Under the pieces are notes generated by a model. The model was not told the origin of the DNA. It did not search any database and was given only the letters and a program-made list of their open reading frames with translations. This document shows, piece by piece, positions 35,076 to 43,816 of a stretch of 64,000 nucleotides of DNA; positions within the stretch are counted from its first letter, which is position 1, and the number at the start of each line of letters is the position of its first letter. The stretch lies in assembly GCA_963739045.1 (NCBI GenBank), contig CAVTYY010000004.1:1240001-1304000 (forward strand). The letters are read 5' to 3'. The position numbers and the translations under genes are program-made. The DNA is from Halobacillus_B sp963739045. GTDB lineage: Bacteria; Bacillota; Bacilli; Bacillales; Halobacillaceae.

Positions 35076-35405
35076 ATGGCTCATGAAAAATATCCATCTG
35101 CGATTAGGAAACTTCATGAATGTATGGCTGCCTGTAACCACTGTTTTGATTCCTGTTTACAAGAAGACAATGTAAAAATGATGGCCGGCTGTATTCGTCT
35201 GGATCGAGAATGCGCAGATATTTGCTCTTATTTAGAACAAGCTTTAGTACGCAACACTCCTTTTGTTTCAGAACTATCTCAAGTATGTGCAGAAATCTGC
35301 CTTGCTTGCGGGGACGAATGCAAACAGCACGATCATCAACATTGTCAGGAATGTGCTCAAGCATGTTTTGAAAGTGCGGAAGAGTGCAAGAAGTTAGCTT
35401 CTTAA
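35076..35405 (+). CDS. four-helix-bundle copper-binding protein (YhjQ/Csp-like)
   Basis: A 109-residue protein with 15 cysteines (16, 20, 23, 27, 39, 46, 50, 71, 75, 78, 82, 90, 93, 97, 104), spaced every three or four residues along helices, plus His residues in KQHDHQHC. This pattern lines the core of a four-helix bundle and stores Cu(I) in bacterial copper storage proteins. There is no signal peptide, so it is cytosolic like Csp3. AAGGAGG lies upstream of ATG 35076. The thioredoxin-reductase-like gene 90 bp upstream may be related only by proximity. Confidence 0.9.
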   Translation: MAHEKYPSAIRKLHECMAACNHCFDSCLQEDNVKMMAGCIRLDRECADICSYLEQALVRNTPFVSELSQVCAEICLACGDECKQHDHQHCQECAQACFESAEECKKLAS

Positions 35406-35626
35406 ACCATTCATACTTATCTTTACTAGAACCCGGTCTGTCCACGTTTTTTTGTTTTCAGCTTTATCCTAGAAATGATGCAGGTAAAAAAATATGTACA
35501 ACTTCCCATTCCTAAAAGAATGAAAATTATGAATGGCCTTTATTTTCGCATATTCTATTGACATTTATTCGGTTAGGGCATAATATATTTACCAATCATT
35601 CATTTTCAACAATTGAATCATATACT

Positions 35627-35744
35627 TTCTTATCGCGAGAGGTGGAGGGACTGGCCCTTTGAAGCCTCGGCAACGGGTCTGGACCTCTCTTTTCAGATAC
35701 TGTGCCACTTCCAGCGGGTGCTCAGGCGCTTGAAAGATAAGGAG
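35627..35744 (+). promoter_or_regulatory. SAM-I (S-box) riboswitch aptamer
   Basis: In order: TTCTTATCGCGAGAGGTGGAGGG (the GAGGG core), CTGGCCC, GAAGCCTCGGCAACGGG, ACTGTGCCACTTCC and GATAAGGAG closing P1. All S-box landmarks are present. It lies upstream of the terminator at 35770 and the sulfite reductase genes cysJI, so sulfate assimilation is shut down when SAM is high. Confidence 0.95.
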
Positions 35745-35769
35745 ATGGGCAGATACATATTGCATTTTC

Positions 35770-35806
35770 ACCTCTCTTCTTATTTTTATAGAAGAGAGGT
35801 TTTTCA
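35770..35806 (+). terminator. riboswitch-controlled terminator before cysJ
   Basis: ACCTCTCTTCT / AGAAGAGAGGT (35770-35780 / 35790-35800, loop 35781-35789) followed by TTTTC. It stands between the S-box aptamer and cysJ. Confidence 0.9.
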
Positions 35807-36024
35807 TTTTCTATCGTGAATTTCACAGGAGGAGGGAAATCAGCTTGGGCATGTATTGTCATATTTCCGAGTAAACAGCTTAGATTACATTGCTTTGACT
35901 TAAAGTAGAGTAAAATCGTAAACCAAACTATTCAACGAATGATCTGAAAATAACTAAAATATAAATCATTAGAAGACAGCAGTCTTTCTAAGTAAATGAG
36001 AATTCCTTAGTGAGGTGGGTATTT

Positions 36025-37869
36025 TTGCAATTTCAAGTAACGAACAGTCCATTTAATCAAGAACAGGCAGATCTTCTGAACCAGCTTCTGCCAACTCTGA
36101 CAGAAACCCAGAAAGTTTGGCTTAGTGGGTACTTGGCTAATGCTCAATCTGCGGTGACACAAGCGGTGGCCGATACCGAAAACCATACTCCGGAAACCAA
36201 TCCTGCTTCGCAATCATCCCTTCCGAAAGTAACCCGGGAGATTACGCTTCTTTATGGGTCCCATACAGGCAATGGAGAAGCATTGACCGAAGAAATGACA
36301 AAAAGGTTAAAAGACAAAGGTTTTAAAGTGAACCGGGCATCTATGGACGAATTTAAAGCAAAGAATTTGAAGAAAGTTCAGGATTTGCTCGTAGTGACTA
36401 GTACACATGGAGATGGTGATCCGCCTGATAATGCGATTTCTTTTTATGATTTTCTTTACAGTAAACGAGCACCTAAATTAGAGGAGGTCAGGTTCTCTGT
36501 TCTTTCATTAGGTGACAGTTCCTATGAGTTTTTCTGTCAGACCGGTAAGGATTTTGATGCTAGACTCGAAGAACTCGGAGGCACTCGGCTTCATCCACGA
36601 ATGGACTGTGATCTGGATTTTGAAGATCCTGCAGAAGAATGGTTTCAAGGTGTACTAAATGAATTGAGTGATCAGGAATCTGAGGGTGAATCTCCAACTG
36701 TCCAGCCCGCTTCTGAGCAAACAAGTACAGAGGCAGAGGTGGTTTATTCAAAGAAAAATCCATTTAAAGCCGAAATCCTGGAGAATCTAAATCTAAATGG
36801 ACGAGGATCCAATAAGGAAACCCGTCATCTTGAATTAGATCTTGAAGGCTCAAATCTGGAATTTGAACCTGGTGACAGCTTAGGTATTGTGCCTGAAAAT
36901 GACCCGGATTTAGTTAACGAACTACTAAAAGAAATGACCTGGGATCCTGAAGAGAATGTCCCTATTAACAAGCAAGGCGATATAAAGCCTTTACGTGAAG
37001 CGTTAACCTCTGTATATGAGATCACATGTCTGACGAAACCATTACTTGAGAAAGTTGCAGAACTATCCGAAAACGAGAAACTCCATGCACTTCTGTCCTC
37101 AGAAGACAGAGAGGAACTGAAAAATTATATTTACGGCAGAGACCTGATTGATTTTGTCAGAGACTTTGGTCTATGGAAGATAACGGCACAGAATTTCGTC
37201 CGTATTTTGCGGAAACTGCCGGTTCGATTATATTCGATCGCAAGCAGTTCAAAAGCAAATCCTGATGAAGTTCATATCACGGTCGGTGCACTTAGATACG
37301 ATGCTCACGGAAGAGGGCGCAAAGGAGTTTGCTCAGGTCAGTGTGCTGAACGATCGCTAACAGGAGATTCATTACCTGTGTTCATTCAGCGAAATGCCAA
37401 TTTCAAACTTCCAGAAAACGCGGATACTCCCATTATTATGATCGGAGCAGGTACCGGAGTAGCGCCTTATCGTGCTTTCCTTGAAGAAAGAGAAGAAAGC
37501 GGAGATTCTGGAAATTCGTGGTTGTTCTTTGGTGAACAGCACTTTGTTACAGACTTTCTTTACCAAATCGAGTGGCAAAGATGGCTTAAAGATGGGGTTC
37601 TTTCCAGAATGGATGTTGCCTTCTCACGGGATACGGAGGAGAAGATCTACGTGCAGCATCGGATGCAGGAAAGAAGCAAGGAACTATATGAGTGGCTGGA
37701 ATCAGGAGCCAATATTTATGTTTGTGGAGATGAAAAATATATGGCGAAGGATGTGCACCAAACCTTCGTATCCATTCTTAAACAAGAAGGCAGCTTAACT
37801 GAGGATGAAGCAGAAGCTTATCTAGCAGAGCTCCGAGCACAGAAGCGATATCAGCGAGACGTATATTAA
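36025..37869 (+). CDS. cysJ: sulfite reductase (NADPH) flavoprotein alpha subunit
   Basis: A 614-residue diflavin reductase. It has a flavodoxin-like FMN domain (TLLYGSHTGNGEALTEEM near residue 72), an FAD domain with RLYSIASSS near 400, and an NADPH domain with GAGTGVAPYRAFLEER near 475. It passes electrons from NADPH to CysI for the six-electron reduction of sulfite to sulfide. TTG 36025 is the start: the ribosome site GAGGTGGG precedes it, and MQFQVTNSPFNQEQA resembles Bacillus CysJ N-termini. It is followed by cysI after 30 bp, both under the upstream S-box. Confidence 0.95.
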   Translation: MQFQVTNSPFNQEQADLLNQLLPTLTETQKVWLSGYLANAQSAVTQAVADTENHTPETNPASQSSLPKVTREITLLYGSHTGNGEALTEEMTKRLKDKGFKVNRASMDEFKAKNLKKVQDLLVVTSTHGDGDPPDNAISFYDFLYSKRAPKLEEVRFSVLSLGDSSYEFFCQTGKDFDARLEELGGTRLHPRMDCDLDFEDPAEEWFQGVLNELSDQESEGESPTVQPASEQTSTEAEVVYSKKNPFKAEILENLNLNGRGSNKETRHLELDLEGSNLEFEPGDSLGIVPENDPDLVNELLKEMTWDPEENVPINKQGDIKPLREALTSVYEITCLTKPLLEKVAELSENEKLHALLSSEDREELKNYIYGRDLIDFVRDFGLWKITAQNFVRILRKLPVRLYSIASSSKANPDEVHITVGALRYDAHGRGRKGVCSGQCAERSLTGDSLPVFIQRNANFKLPENADTPIIMIGAGTGVAPYRAFLEEREESGDSGNSWLFFGEQHFVTDFLYQIEWQRWLKDGVLSRMDVAFSRDTEEKIYVQHRMQERSKELYEWLESGANIYVCGDEKYMAKDVHQTFVSILKQEGSLTEDEAEAYLAELRAQKRYQRDVY

Positions 37870-37899
37870 AATTTGAATTTAAAGGAAAGGAGTTAAATT

Positions 37900-39612
37900 A
37901 TGACAGATCAACGATTTTCAAAGGACGACGGACCGCCAAGTGAAATGGAAGAGATTAAAGAGAAAAGCGACTTCCTGAGAGGGCGTTTAGTCGAAACATT
38001 TGCGGATCCGATTACTGCCGCAATTCCTGATGAAGAAACAAAAATATTAAAATTTCATGGCAGCTATATGCAGGATGACCGGGATATTCGCCAGGAGAGA
38101 AAGCAGCAGAAACTAGAACCAGCTTACCAGTTTATGATCCGTGTTCGTTTACCAGGAGGAGTGGCTGCACCTGAACAGTGGCTGACGATGGATCACCTTT
38201 CACACACATATGGAAACGGTACGTTGAAGCTGACAACGCGTCAAACCTTTCAAATGCACGGGATTTTGAAATGGAATATGAAAAAAAGTATTCAAGCCAT
38301 GAATGCCTCTCTTATGGATACAATTGCTGCCTGCGGAGACGTAAATAGAAACGTGATGTGCAATGTCAACCCATACCAATCTGATGTTCATGCGGAGGTT
38401 CAGGAATGGGCGCAGAAGCTGAGTGAAGATTTACTGCCGAAAACTAGAGCGTATCATGAAATCTGGCTGGATGAAGAAAAAGTGTCGGATAGCCGGGAGG
38501 AAGAGAGTGAACCGATCTACGGAACTCACTATTTACCGAGAAAGTTTAAAATCGGTATCGCTGTCCCACCTTCTAATGATGTGGACGTATTTTCTCAGGA
38601 TCTCGGGTTTATTGCCATTCTGGAAAACGGAAAGCTGGAAGGATTTAACGTTGCCGTCGGGGGCGGCATGGGGATGACTCATGGGGACACCGATACGTAC
38701 CCCCAACTTTCACGGGTAATCGGGTTCTGCCCGACGGAGAAGATTTCAGAAGTAGCGGAAAAGATTCTGACCATCCAGCGCGATTTTGGAAACCGCTCAG
38801 AAAGAAAGAATGCTCGATTTAAATACACTATTGATAAAAGAGGCTTGGATTGGCTGAAAAATGAACTCCATGAAAGGCTTGGATTTGAACTGCAAGAACA
38901 GCGTCCTTACCAATTTGAAAACAATGGGGACAGCTACGGCTGGATACAAGGAAGCGGCAAGTGGCACCTGACTTTATTTATCCAGAATGGACGTATTAAA
39001 GATAGCGAAGATTACCAGTTAATGACGGGATTGCGGGAAATTGCGAAGGTCCATACGGGAGAGTTTCGCCTGACCCCAAACCAGAATTTAATTATTGCTA
39101 ATATAACAGAAGAGAAAAAAACAGAAATTACTGAACTCGTCGACCAGTACGGGTTAACAGACGGGAAACAAAATTCAGCGTTGCGCAGGAATTCGATGGC
39201 GTGTGTGGCTTTGCCCACCTGTGGTTTAGCTATGGCTGAATCTGAACGTTATCTTCCAGAACTAATTGACAAAATAGAGGTCTTACTGGATGATGCAGGC
39301 CTGCGGGATGAGGACATAATCATAAGAATGTCCGGCTGTCCAAACGGATGTTCAAGACCAGCTTTAGGAGAAATCGGTTTTATCGGTAAAGCCCCGGGAA
39401 AATATAACATGTATTTAGGTGCCGGTTTTACAGGTGATCGCTTAAATAAACTGTACAAAGAAAATATTGGGGAAGAGGAAATCTTAAACACGTTAAAGCC
39501 TATGATTTCCGATTATGCGAAAGAAAGGGAAGAAAACGAACACTTTGGAGATTATGTCATTCGTGCCGGTTATGTAAAACCCGTCCATTCAGGGTTGGAT
39601 TTTCATAAGTAA
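37900..39612 (+). CDS. cysI: sulfite reductase (NADPH) hemoprotein beta subunit
   Basis: A 570-residue siroheme/4Fe-4S protein that reduces sulfite to sulfide with electrons from CysJ. The iron-sulfur/siroheme cysteines are seen as Cys435 and Cys441 (six apart, in ACVALPTC) and Cys480 and Cys484 (four apart, in SGCPNGC), the pattern known for the family. RQTFQMHGI near 112 lies in a siroheme-facing block. AAAGGAGTT precedes the ATG. It closes the cysJI operon, and a terminator follows. Confidence 0.95.
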   Translation: MTDQRFSKDDGPPSEMEEIKEKSDFLRGRLVETFADPITAAIPDEETKILKFHGSYMQDDRDIRQERKQQKLEPAYQFMIRVRLPGGVAAPEQWLTMDHLSHTYGNGTLKLTTRQTFQMHGILKWNMKKSIQAMNASLMDTIAACGDVNRNVMCNVNPYQSDVHAEVQEWAQKLSEDLLPKTRAYHEIWLDEEKVSDSREEESEPIYGTHYLPRKFKIGIAVPPSNDVDVFSQDLGFIAILENGKLEGFNVAVGGGMGMTHGDTDTYPQLSRVIGFCPTEKISEVAEKILTIQRDFGNRSERKNARFKYTIDKRGLDWLKNELHERLGFELQEQRPYQFENNGDSYGWIQGSGKWHLTLFIQNGRIKDSEDYQLMTGLREIAKVHTGEFRLTPNQNLIIANITEEKKTEITELVDQYGLTDGKQNSALRRNSMACVALPTCGLAMAESERYLPELIDKIEVLLDDAGLRDEDIIIRMSGCPNGCSRPALGEIGFIGKAPGKYNMYLGAGFTGDRLNKLYKENIGEEEILNTLKPMISDYAKEREENEHFGDYVIRAGYVKPVHSGLDFHK

Positions 39613-39627
39613 ATGAACTTCATGGAA

Positions 39628-39666
39628 GCTCAGGCAAGCCCAATTAGCGGCACCTGGGCTTTTTTA
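39628..39666 (+). terminator. terminator of cysJI
   Basis: Alternative GC-rich stems (AGCTCAGG / CCTGGGCT or AGCCCA / TGGGCT) ending in T6 at 39660-39665, just past the cysI stop. Confidence 0.7.
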
Positions 39667-39841
39667 ATATTTACGAAATTCAAAACATGGATGCTTGCTG
39701 CTTTCTCAGTGGACAAATACAAGCTGCTTCATATGCATCGGCAGCGATAAACATTTCTCCTCATGCTATAGTTGACGATAAGTTACATAATTCTTGTGAA
39801 AGCATTTAGAAAAAATAAGAATCAAATGGAGGTCATCACCC

Positions 39842-40342
39842 TTGAACGTATTAAAAGAACAATACGAATTAGTAAAGCATACGAGAAATTTACTGTTCAG
39901 CTTTTGCGAACAAATTAATCAGGAAGATTACGTGAAAGAAGTGGCGGGTTTCGGCTGGGGATCGATTCGTAATCTGCATATTCATGTAGCAGAGTGTTAT
40001 CATTCTTGGCTGGGTACATTCGCCTTAAAGCAATCAGACCCAATCGCAGACGTAAGCCTGATTAGTAATGTCAGTGAAATGAGGAGGTTATTTAAGGATG
40101 TCGATAATTTAGTTAGTGCGTTCTTAGATACCTATGAAGGGAGAGAGGGGAGTAAAATAAGCGGGAATGTCTCTTGGCAGCAAGAAGAGGAAGAACTAAC
40201 GGTTCTCTGGCTTTTGACACACACACTGAGCCACGAATTTCATCATAAAGGGCAAATTGTTTCCATAGCTCGAAAGCTCGGCTATGTGCCAGAAGATACG
40301 GATCTGATTGTTCCGGGAGATTTAGCAAAGTACATAAATTAA
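39842..40342 (+). CDS. DinB-family protein
   Basis: A 166-residue predicted four-helix DinB-fold protein. HVAECYHSW near residue 50 and HTLSHEFHHKGQIV near 128 carry the three His residues typical of the DinB metal site. It is a different branch from the DinB protein at 18876-19346. TTG 39842 follows AATGGAGGTC at a usual distance. The activity is unknown; the superfamily includes thiol-transferases. Confidence 0.8.
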   Translation: MNVLKEQYELVKHTRNLLFSFCEQINQEDYVKEVAGFGWGSIRNLHIHVAECYHSWLGTFALKQSDPIADVSLISNVSEMRRLFKDVDNLVSAFLDTYEGREGSKISGNVSWQQEEEELTVLWLLTHTLSHEFHHKGQIVSIARKLGYVPEDTDLIVPGDLAKYIN

Positions 40343-40367
40343 CCGTGTTCAATCCCTGGATATAAAA

Positions 40368-40397
40368 AAAGCATAAGGCCAGAAGGCCATATGCTTT
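40368..40397 (-). terminator. terminator of the rlmN-like gene
   Basis: AAAGCATAAGGCC / GGCCATATGCTTT (40368-40380 / 40385-40397), about 12 bp with one mismatch and an AGAA loop, followed on the minus strand by a run of T. It overlaps the 3' end of the rlmN-like gene. Confidence 0.75.
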
Positions 40398-41481
40398 AAT
40401 TTGATTGAAGATTTTTCTTTTTCCGTGCTTTTTCTTTTTCAATTTGCTTACTTCTAAGCTGTCCGCAGGCAGCATCGATATCTGTACCATGTTCAGTACG
40501 TACACCACATTTAATTCCTCGGTCCATCAAAGTTTGGTAAAACGTAAGAATGGCTTCCTTTTCACTGCGCTCATACGGATTATCAGCTACAGGGTTGTAA
40601 GGAATTAAGTTGACGTATGAAAGATGGCGTTTGTCTTTAAGCAAGTCTGCCAGCTGCTCGGCTTCTTGTTTATGGTCATTGACATCTTTAAGCAAGATAT
40701 ATTCAAAGGTAATCCGCCGATTTGTTTTTTCTAAATAGTAATCGATGGCAGGCATTAAGGTTTCTAATGGATAAGCCCGATTAATTTTCATGATTCTTGA
40801 CCGTAATTCATTGTTTGGCGCGTGAATGGAAAGAGCAAGGTTGATTTGAATTCCTTCATCCGCAAAATCGTACATTTTCGGAGTAATTCCACTTGTGGAA
40901 ACCGTAATATGACGTGCCCCAATGGATAAGCCTTGCTGGTCATTAACTACCCTTAGAAAGTCGATCAGATGATCGTAGTTATCAAATGGTTCACCTATGC
41001 CCATCACAACAATGTGACTTACCCGCTCATCTTTATCTTGTTTATCCAGATGCTGCTGGACCTGCATAATTTGTTCTACGATTTCACCGCTGGTCAGATC
41101 GCGGTTCTTACGGAGAACTCCGCTGGCACAAAACGAACAGCCGATATTACAGCCGACTTGAGTGGTTACACATACAGACAGACCATAATTAAACCGCATA
41201 AGAACCGTCTCAATAACGTTGCCATCCTCAAGCTTAAACAAGAATTTAATGGTGCCGTCTTTCGATTCTTGTTTAATCTCTTCTGTTAAGGATTCTATAA
41301 TAAAGTTTTCATGAAGCAGATCAATGCAGGATTGATTAACATTCTTCATTTGTGAAAATTGCGTTACCCGTTTCTGGTACAGCCAATTCCACACCTGTTT
41401 GGCCCGAAACTTTTTCTCTCCATGTTCTAACAGCCAATCGGTAAGCTGTTCAAACGTTAATCCGTAGATGGATTGTTTCAT
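40396..41481 (-). CDS. radical-SAM 23S rRNA methyltransferase, RlmN family (possible second copy or Cfr-like)
   Basis: A 361-residue radical-SAM enzyme with C-x-x-x-C-x-x-C at Cys111, Cys115 and Cys118 (GCNIGCSFCASG) and the second methyl-carrier Cys in DAACGQL (Cys339). It methylates A2503 of 23S rRNA at C2 (RlmN) or, in Cfr, at C8. The sequence lacks the TLGGLKRNLEAGEI stretch of typical Bacillus RlmN and has VLRKNRDLTSGEI instead. The NLIPYNPVADNPY and HGTDIDAACG blocks also differ from standard RlmN. It stands alone, whereas the usual rlmN sits by prpC. ATG 41481 follows GAGGAGCG. The position methylated is unknown. Confidence 0.85.
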   Translation of the reverse strand: MKQSIYGLTFEQLTDWLLEHGEKKFRAKQVWNWLYQKRVTQFSQMKNVNQSCIDLLHENFIIESLTEEIKQESKDGTIKFLFKLEDGNVIETVLMRFNYGLSVCVTTQVGCNIGCSFCASGVLRKNRDLTSGEIVEQIMQVQQHLDKQDKDERVSHIVVMGIGEPFDNYDHLIDFLRVVNDQQGLSIGARHITVSTSGITPKMYDFADEGIQINLALSIHAPNNELRSRIMKINRAYPLETLMPAIDYYLEKTNRRITFEYILLKDVNDHKQEAEQLADLLKDKRHLSYVNLIPYNPVADNPYERSEKEAILTFYQTLMDRGIKCGVRTEHGTDIDAACGQLRSKQIEKEKARKKKNLQSN

Positions 41482-41520
41482 AAATACGCTCCTCATAAAA
41501 AAAATCACTATTCCTATCAT

Positions 41521-41899
41521 AAACGATTAACGGACAGATCACAACCGGAAAGCTGTTTAGCCCGCTCACATGCTGCAAGAAAGGGAGTAAGGGAGTACTT
41601 TAATCTTAAATAACTAGAATTAAAGTGAAAATAACAAGGTTATCTGCTGAATTTTATCATAAAACTGTTTGTTTAGGCTTTTAATGTAGAAAAGAAGATG
41701 TTATTCTACTATAAGGTAAGAAAGAAACAAGGCTTTTTTGCTAATTAGTTGGATGAATAATTGAAATGTAAGTCATGACAAATGGATCTGTATTGGCAGC
41801 AATGTACTAAATAATAAAGTTAGTCATAAGCCAAAGAAGACTCTTGACCGGAGTCTTCTTTGGCTTATTTTAATGGAAAATTATAGGGGGTTCTATGAA
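41521..41899. other. intergenic stretch with an orphan terminator
   Basis: No supported gene. It holds the rlmN-like promoter on the minus strand and, at 41826-41872, a strong terminator with no gene before it. Confidence 0.5.
41826..41872 (+). terminator. orphan rho-independent terminator
   Basis: A perfect 18-bp stem (41826-41843 / 41851-41868, loop TTGACCG) with a short T-rich end. Its upstream side lies in a gene-free stretch, so it may end an unannotated small RNA. Confidence 0.8.
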
Positions 41900-42187
41900 A
41901 TGAGGCATTTAGACCAGGAGAAACAAATCCAATCTTTCCAGCTGCTTACCAATGTTTATTTAGTTAAGAAAAGCAGAGACGCCTATGAACAAGCAAGGAG
42001 TATGGTAGAAAACGGCCATCCTCATGCAGATAAACTATGTAAGGAAAGGGCTTCAACATGTTATTCATGTGCGGAAAGTATACAGCAAACTGAAGATATG
42101 GTTTCAAAAAAAATGAAAGAAATCTGCAGGTTGAATGGTCACTTGTGTATAGAACTCATCCAAGTTCTTGATTCAAAGCCCGATTAG
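41900..42187 (+). CDS. uncharacterised helical protein
   Basis: A 95-residue, mostly helical soluble protein with cysteines at Cys-x-x-x-x-x-x-C-x-x-C in the RASTCYSCAES region and more near the end (CRLNGHLC), which could bind metal or form disulfides. ATG 41900 follows AGGGGG at 9 nt. No family is recognised. The M50-like protease gene begins 36 bp later, so the two probably form one unit. Confidence 0.5.
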   Translation: MRHLDQEKQIQSFQLLTNVYLVKKSRDAYEQARSMVENGHPHADKLCKERASTCYSCAESIQQTEDMVSKKMKEICRLNGHLCIELIQVLDSKPD

Positions 42188-42223
42188 GGGTACAGACCTG
42201 TCCTGTAAAAGGAGGTAATAGTT

Positions 42224-42703
42224 ATGTTTATGTTAAGCGACCTGCCTATGTTCTTTGTTAATTTCTTCTTTATTCTCCCAATGGTTACGCTCGTCCATGA
42301 GGCAGGGCACGTGCTCATTGCAAGAATATTTGGCGGAAGAATTAAATTTTGCATAGGAACAGGTAAGACGCTGTTTCACATCGGTTCATTAGAGGTTAAG
42401 AAAAAGTATTTCATGGAGGGATGGTGTCAGTATGAAACATTATCCTATAACAAAACATGGGCCCATGTTTCTATCTATCTAGGAGGAAGTCTGTTTAATT
42501 TACTTGTGATTTTAATGATGAATTATCTTATCTTTCTAGATATTTTACCTGCGGCCTTATTTTTCTATCAATATGCTTATTTCTCGGTGTACTTCATTTT
42601 CTTTTCATTAATGCCTTATAGAAATGATAGCGGAAAACCTAGTGATGGGATGGCTATCTATGATGTGATACGCTACGGAAAAGCAGAGGATCCTATTGAC
42701 TAA
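42224..42703 (+). CDS. small M50-like (site-2) intramembrane metalloprotease
   Basis: A 159-residue membrane protein with HEAGH at residues 25-29 within the first hydrophobic stretch (zinc ligands and catalytic Glu) and a second conserved polar block, NDSGKPSDGMAIYD near 139-151, that should supply the Asp ligand. About four helices. This is the core of the M50 site-2 protease fold and little more. It is related to small SpoIVFB/YydH-like and RseP-less families. AAGGAGG precedes the ATG. The substrate is unknown; a link to the preceding helical protein is possible. Confidence 0.75.
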   Translation: MFMLSDLPMFFVNFFFILPMVTLVHEAGHVLIARIFGGRIKFCIGTGKTLFHIGSLEVKKKYFMEGWCQYETLSYNKTWAHVSIYLGGSLFNLLVILMMNYLIFLDILPAALFFYQYAYFSVYFIFFSLMPYRNDSGKPSDGMAIYDVIRYGKAEDPID

Positions 42704-42720
42704 ATCCTCAAGCCAGCAAA

Positions 42721-42752
42721 AAAAGGGGGGCGGACGAACCGCTCCCCCTTTT
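42721..42752. terminator. bidirectional terminator between convergent genes
   Basis: AAAAGGGGGGCGG / CCGCTCCCCCTTTT (about 42721-42733 / 42739-42752), with A and T flanks. It lies between the M50-like gene (+) and guaC (-). Confidence 0.85.
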
Positions 42753-42775
42753 ATATTCGCGAAAGGTAATGCCTG

Positions 42776-43759
42776 CTAATAAACCTTGTCTCCATTAAAA
42801 ATCGAATTTTTTACGATTACATAATCTACGTGGCGAATGGCTTCCAAACTCGCTCCACCTGCATACGAAATGGACGATTGGAGATCCTGCTGCATTTCCA
42901 CTAATGTATCTTTTAAGGAGCCTTTATGGTCTACAAACATTTTCTTACCTTCCACATTCTTCTTTTCACCCTTTTGAAATTCTGAAGCAGATCCAAAGTA
43001 TTCTTTATAAAGCTTTCCATCCTGCTCGAAGGTTTCTCCCGGTGATTCTTCATGGCCGGCAAATAAAGATCCGATCATAACAAGGGAGGCGCCGAATCGA
43101 ATCGACTTAGCAATATCTCCATGCGTGCGAATACCACCGTCAGCAATGATAGGCTTTGTGGCTGCTTTCGCACACCAGCGTAAAGCGGCTAATTGCCAAC
43201 CGCCGGTGCCAAATCCAGTTTTTACTTTAGTAATGCAGACTTTCCCGGGGCCAATCCCTACTTTTGTAGCGTCGGCGCCAGCTTTCTCCAGCTCTCTTAC
43301 AGCTTCTGGTGTTCCCACATTTCCAGCTATTACGAAACTGTCCGGCAGGCATTGTTTAATATGCTGGACCATCTCAATAACGGAATTGGCATGGCCGTGA
43401 GCAATATCCACGGTAATAAAGTCAGGAGCAAGGTTCTCTTCTGACAGCTGCTGAATGAAGCTGAATTCCTGATCTTTAACACCTACGCTGATCGACGCGA
43501 TTAAATCGCGATTTTTCATATCTTTAATAAAGGACATTCTTTCTTCAGGCTTAAAACGGTGCATCACATAAAAATAGCCGTTCTCCGCTAAAAACACCGC
43601 AATATTTTCATCGATAATGGTCTGCATATTGGCTGGCACGACTGGAAGCTTAAATGTATGCCCTCCCAGGGTTACTGTTGTGTCACATTCAGAACGGCTT
43701 TTCACCACACATTTGGCAGGAATCAATTGTATATCTTCATAATCAAACACATTCTCCAT
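42776..43759 (-). CDS. guaC: GMP reductase
   Basis: A 327-residue TIM-barrel GMP reductase that converts GMP to IMP with NADPH and releases ammonia. GIGPGKVCITKVKTGFGTGGWQ contains the catalytic Cys175, and the ADGGIRTHGDIAKSIRFGAS block follows, as in GuaC rather than IMP dehydrogenase. It lacks the CBS domains of IMP dehydrogenase. AGGAGCG precedes the ATG, and a PurBox-like motif lies 45 bp further upstream (43804-43816). Confidence 0.93.
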   Translation of the reverse strand: MENVFDYEDIQLIPAKCVVKSRSECDTTVTLGGHTFKLPVVPANMQTIIDENIAVFLAENGYFYVMHRFKPEERMSFIKDMKNRDLIASISVGVKDQEFSFIQQLSEENLAPDFITVDIAHGHANSVIEMVQHIKQCLPDSFVIAGNVGTPEAVRELEKAGADATKVGIGPGKVCITKVKTGFGTGGWQLAALRWCAKAATKPIIADGGIRTHGDIAKSIRFGASLVMIGSLFAGHEESPGETFEQDGKLYKEYFGSASEFQKGEKKNVEGKKMFVDHKGSLKDTLVEMQQDLQSSISYAGGASLEAIRHVDYVIVKNSIFNGDKVY

Positions 43760-43803
43760 GGTTCACGCTCCTAAACACGAATAATAAAGTCGATTTAATT
43801 ATA

Positions 43804-43816
43804 ATTGTTCGACCAT
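43804..43816 (-). promoter_or_regulatory. possible PurR box upstream of guaC
   Basis: On the minus strand ATGGTCGAACAAT matches the Bacillus PurBox (AWWWCCGAACWWT) at 10 of 13 positions, including the invariant CGAAC core. It lies 45 bp before guaC, a known PurR target in B. subtilis. A second box was not clearly found, so this is tentative. Confidence 0.35.

Noticed and set aside
40396..41481. Cfr-type resistance gene
   Set aside because: The overall sequence stays closer to RlmN than to Cfr, so resistance is not claimed.
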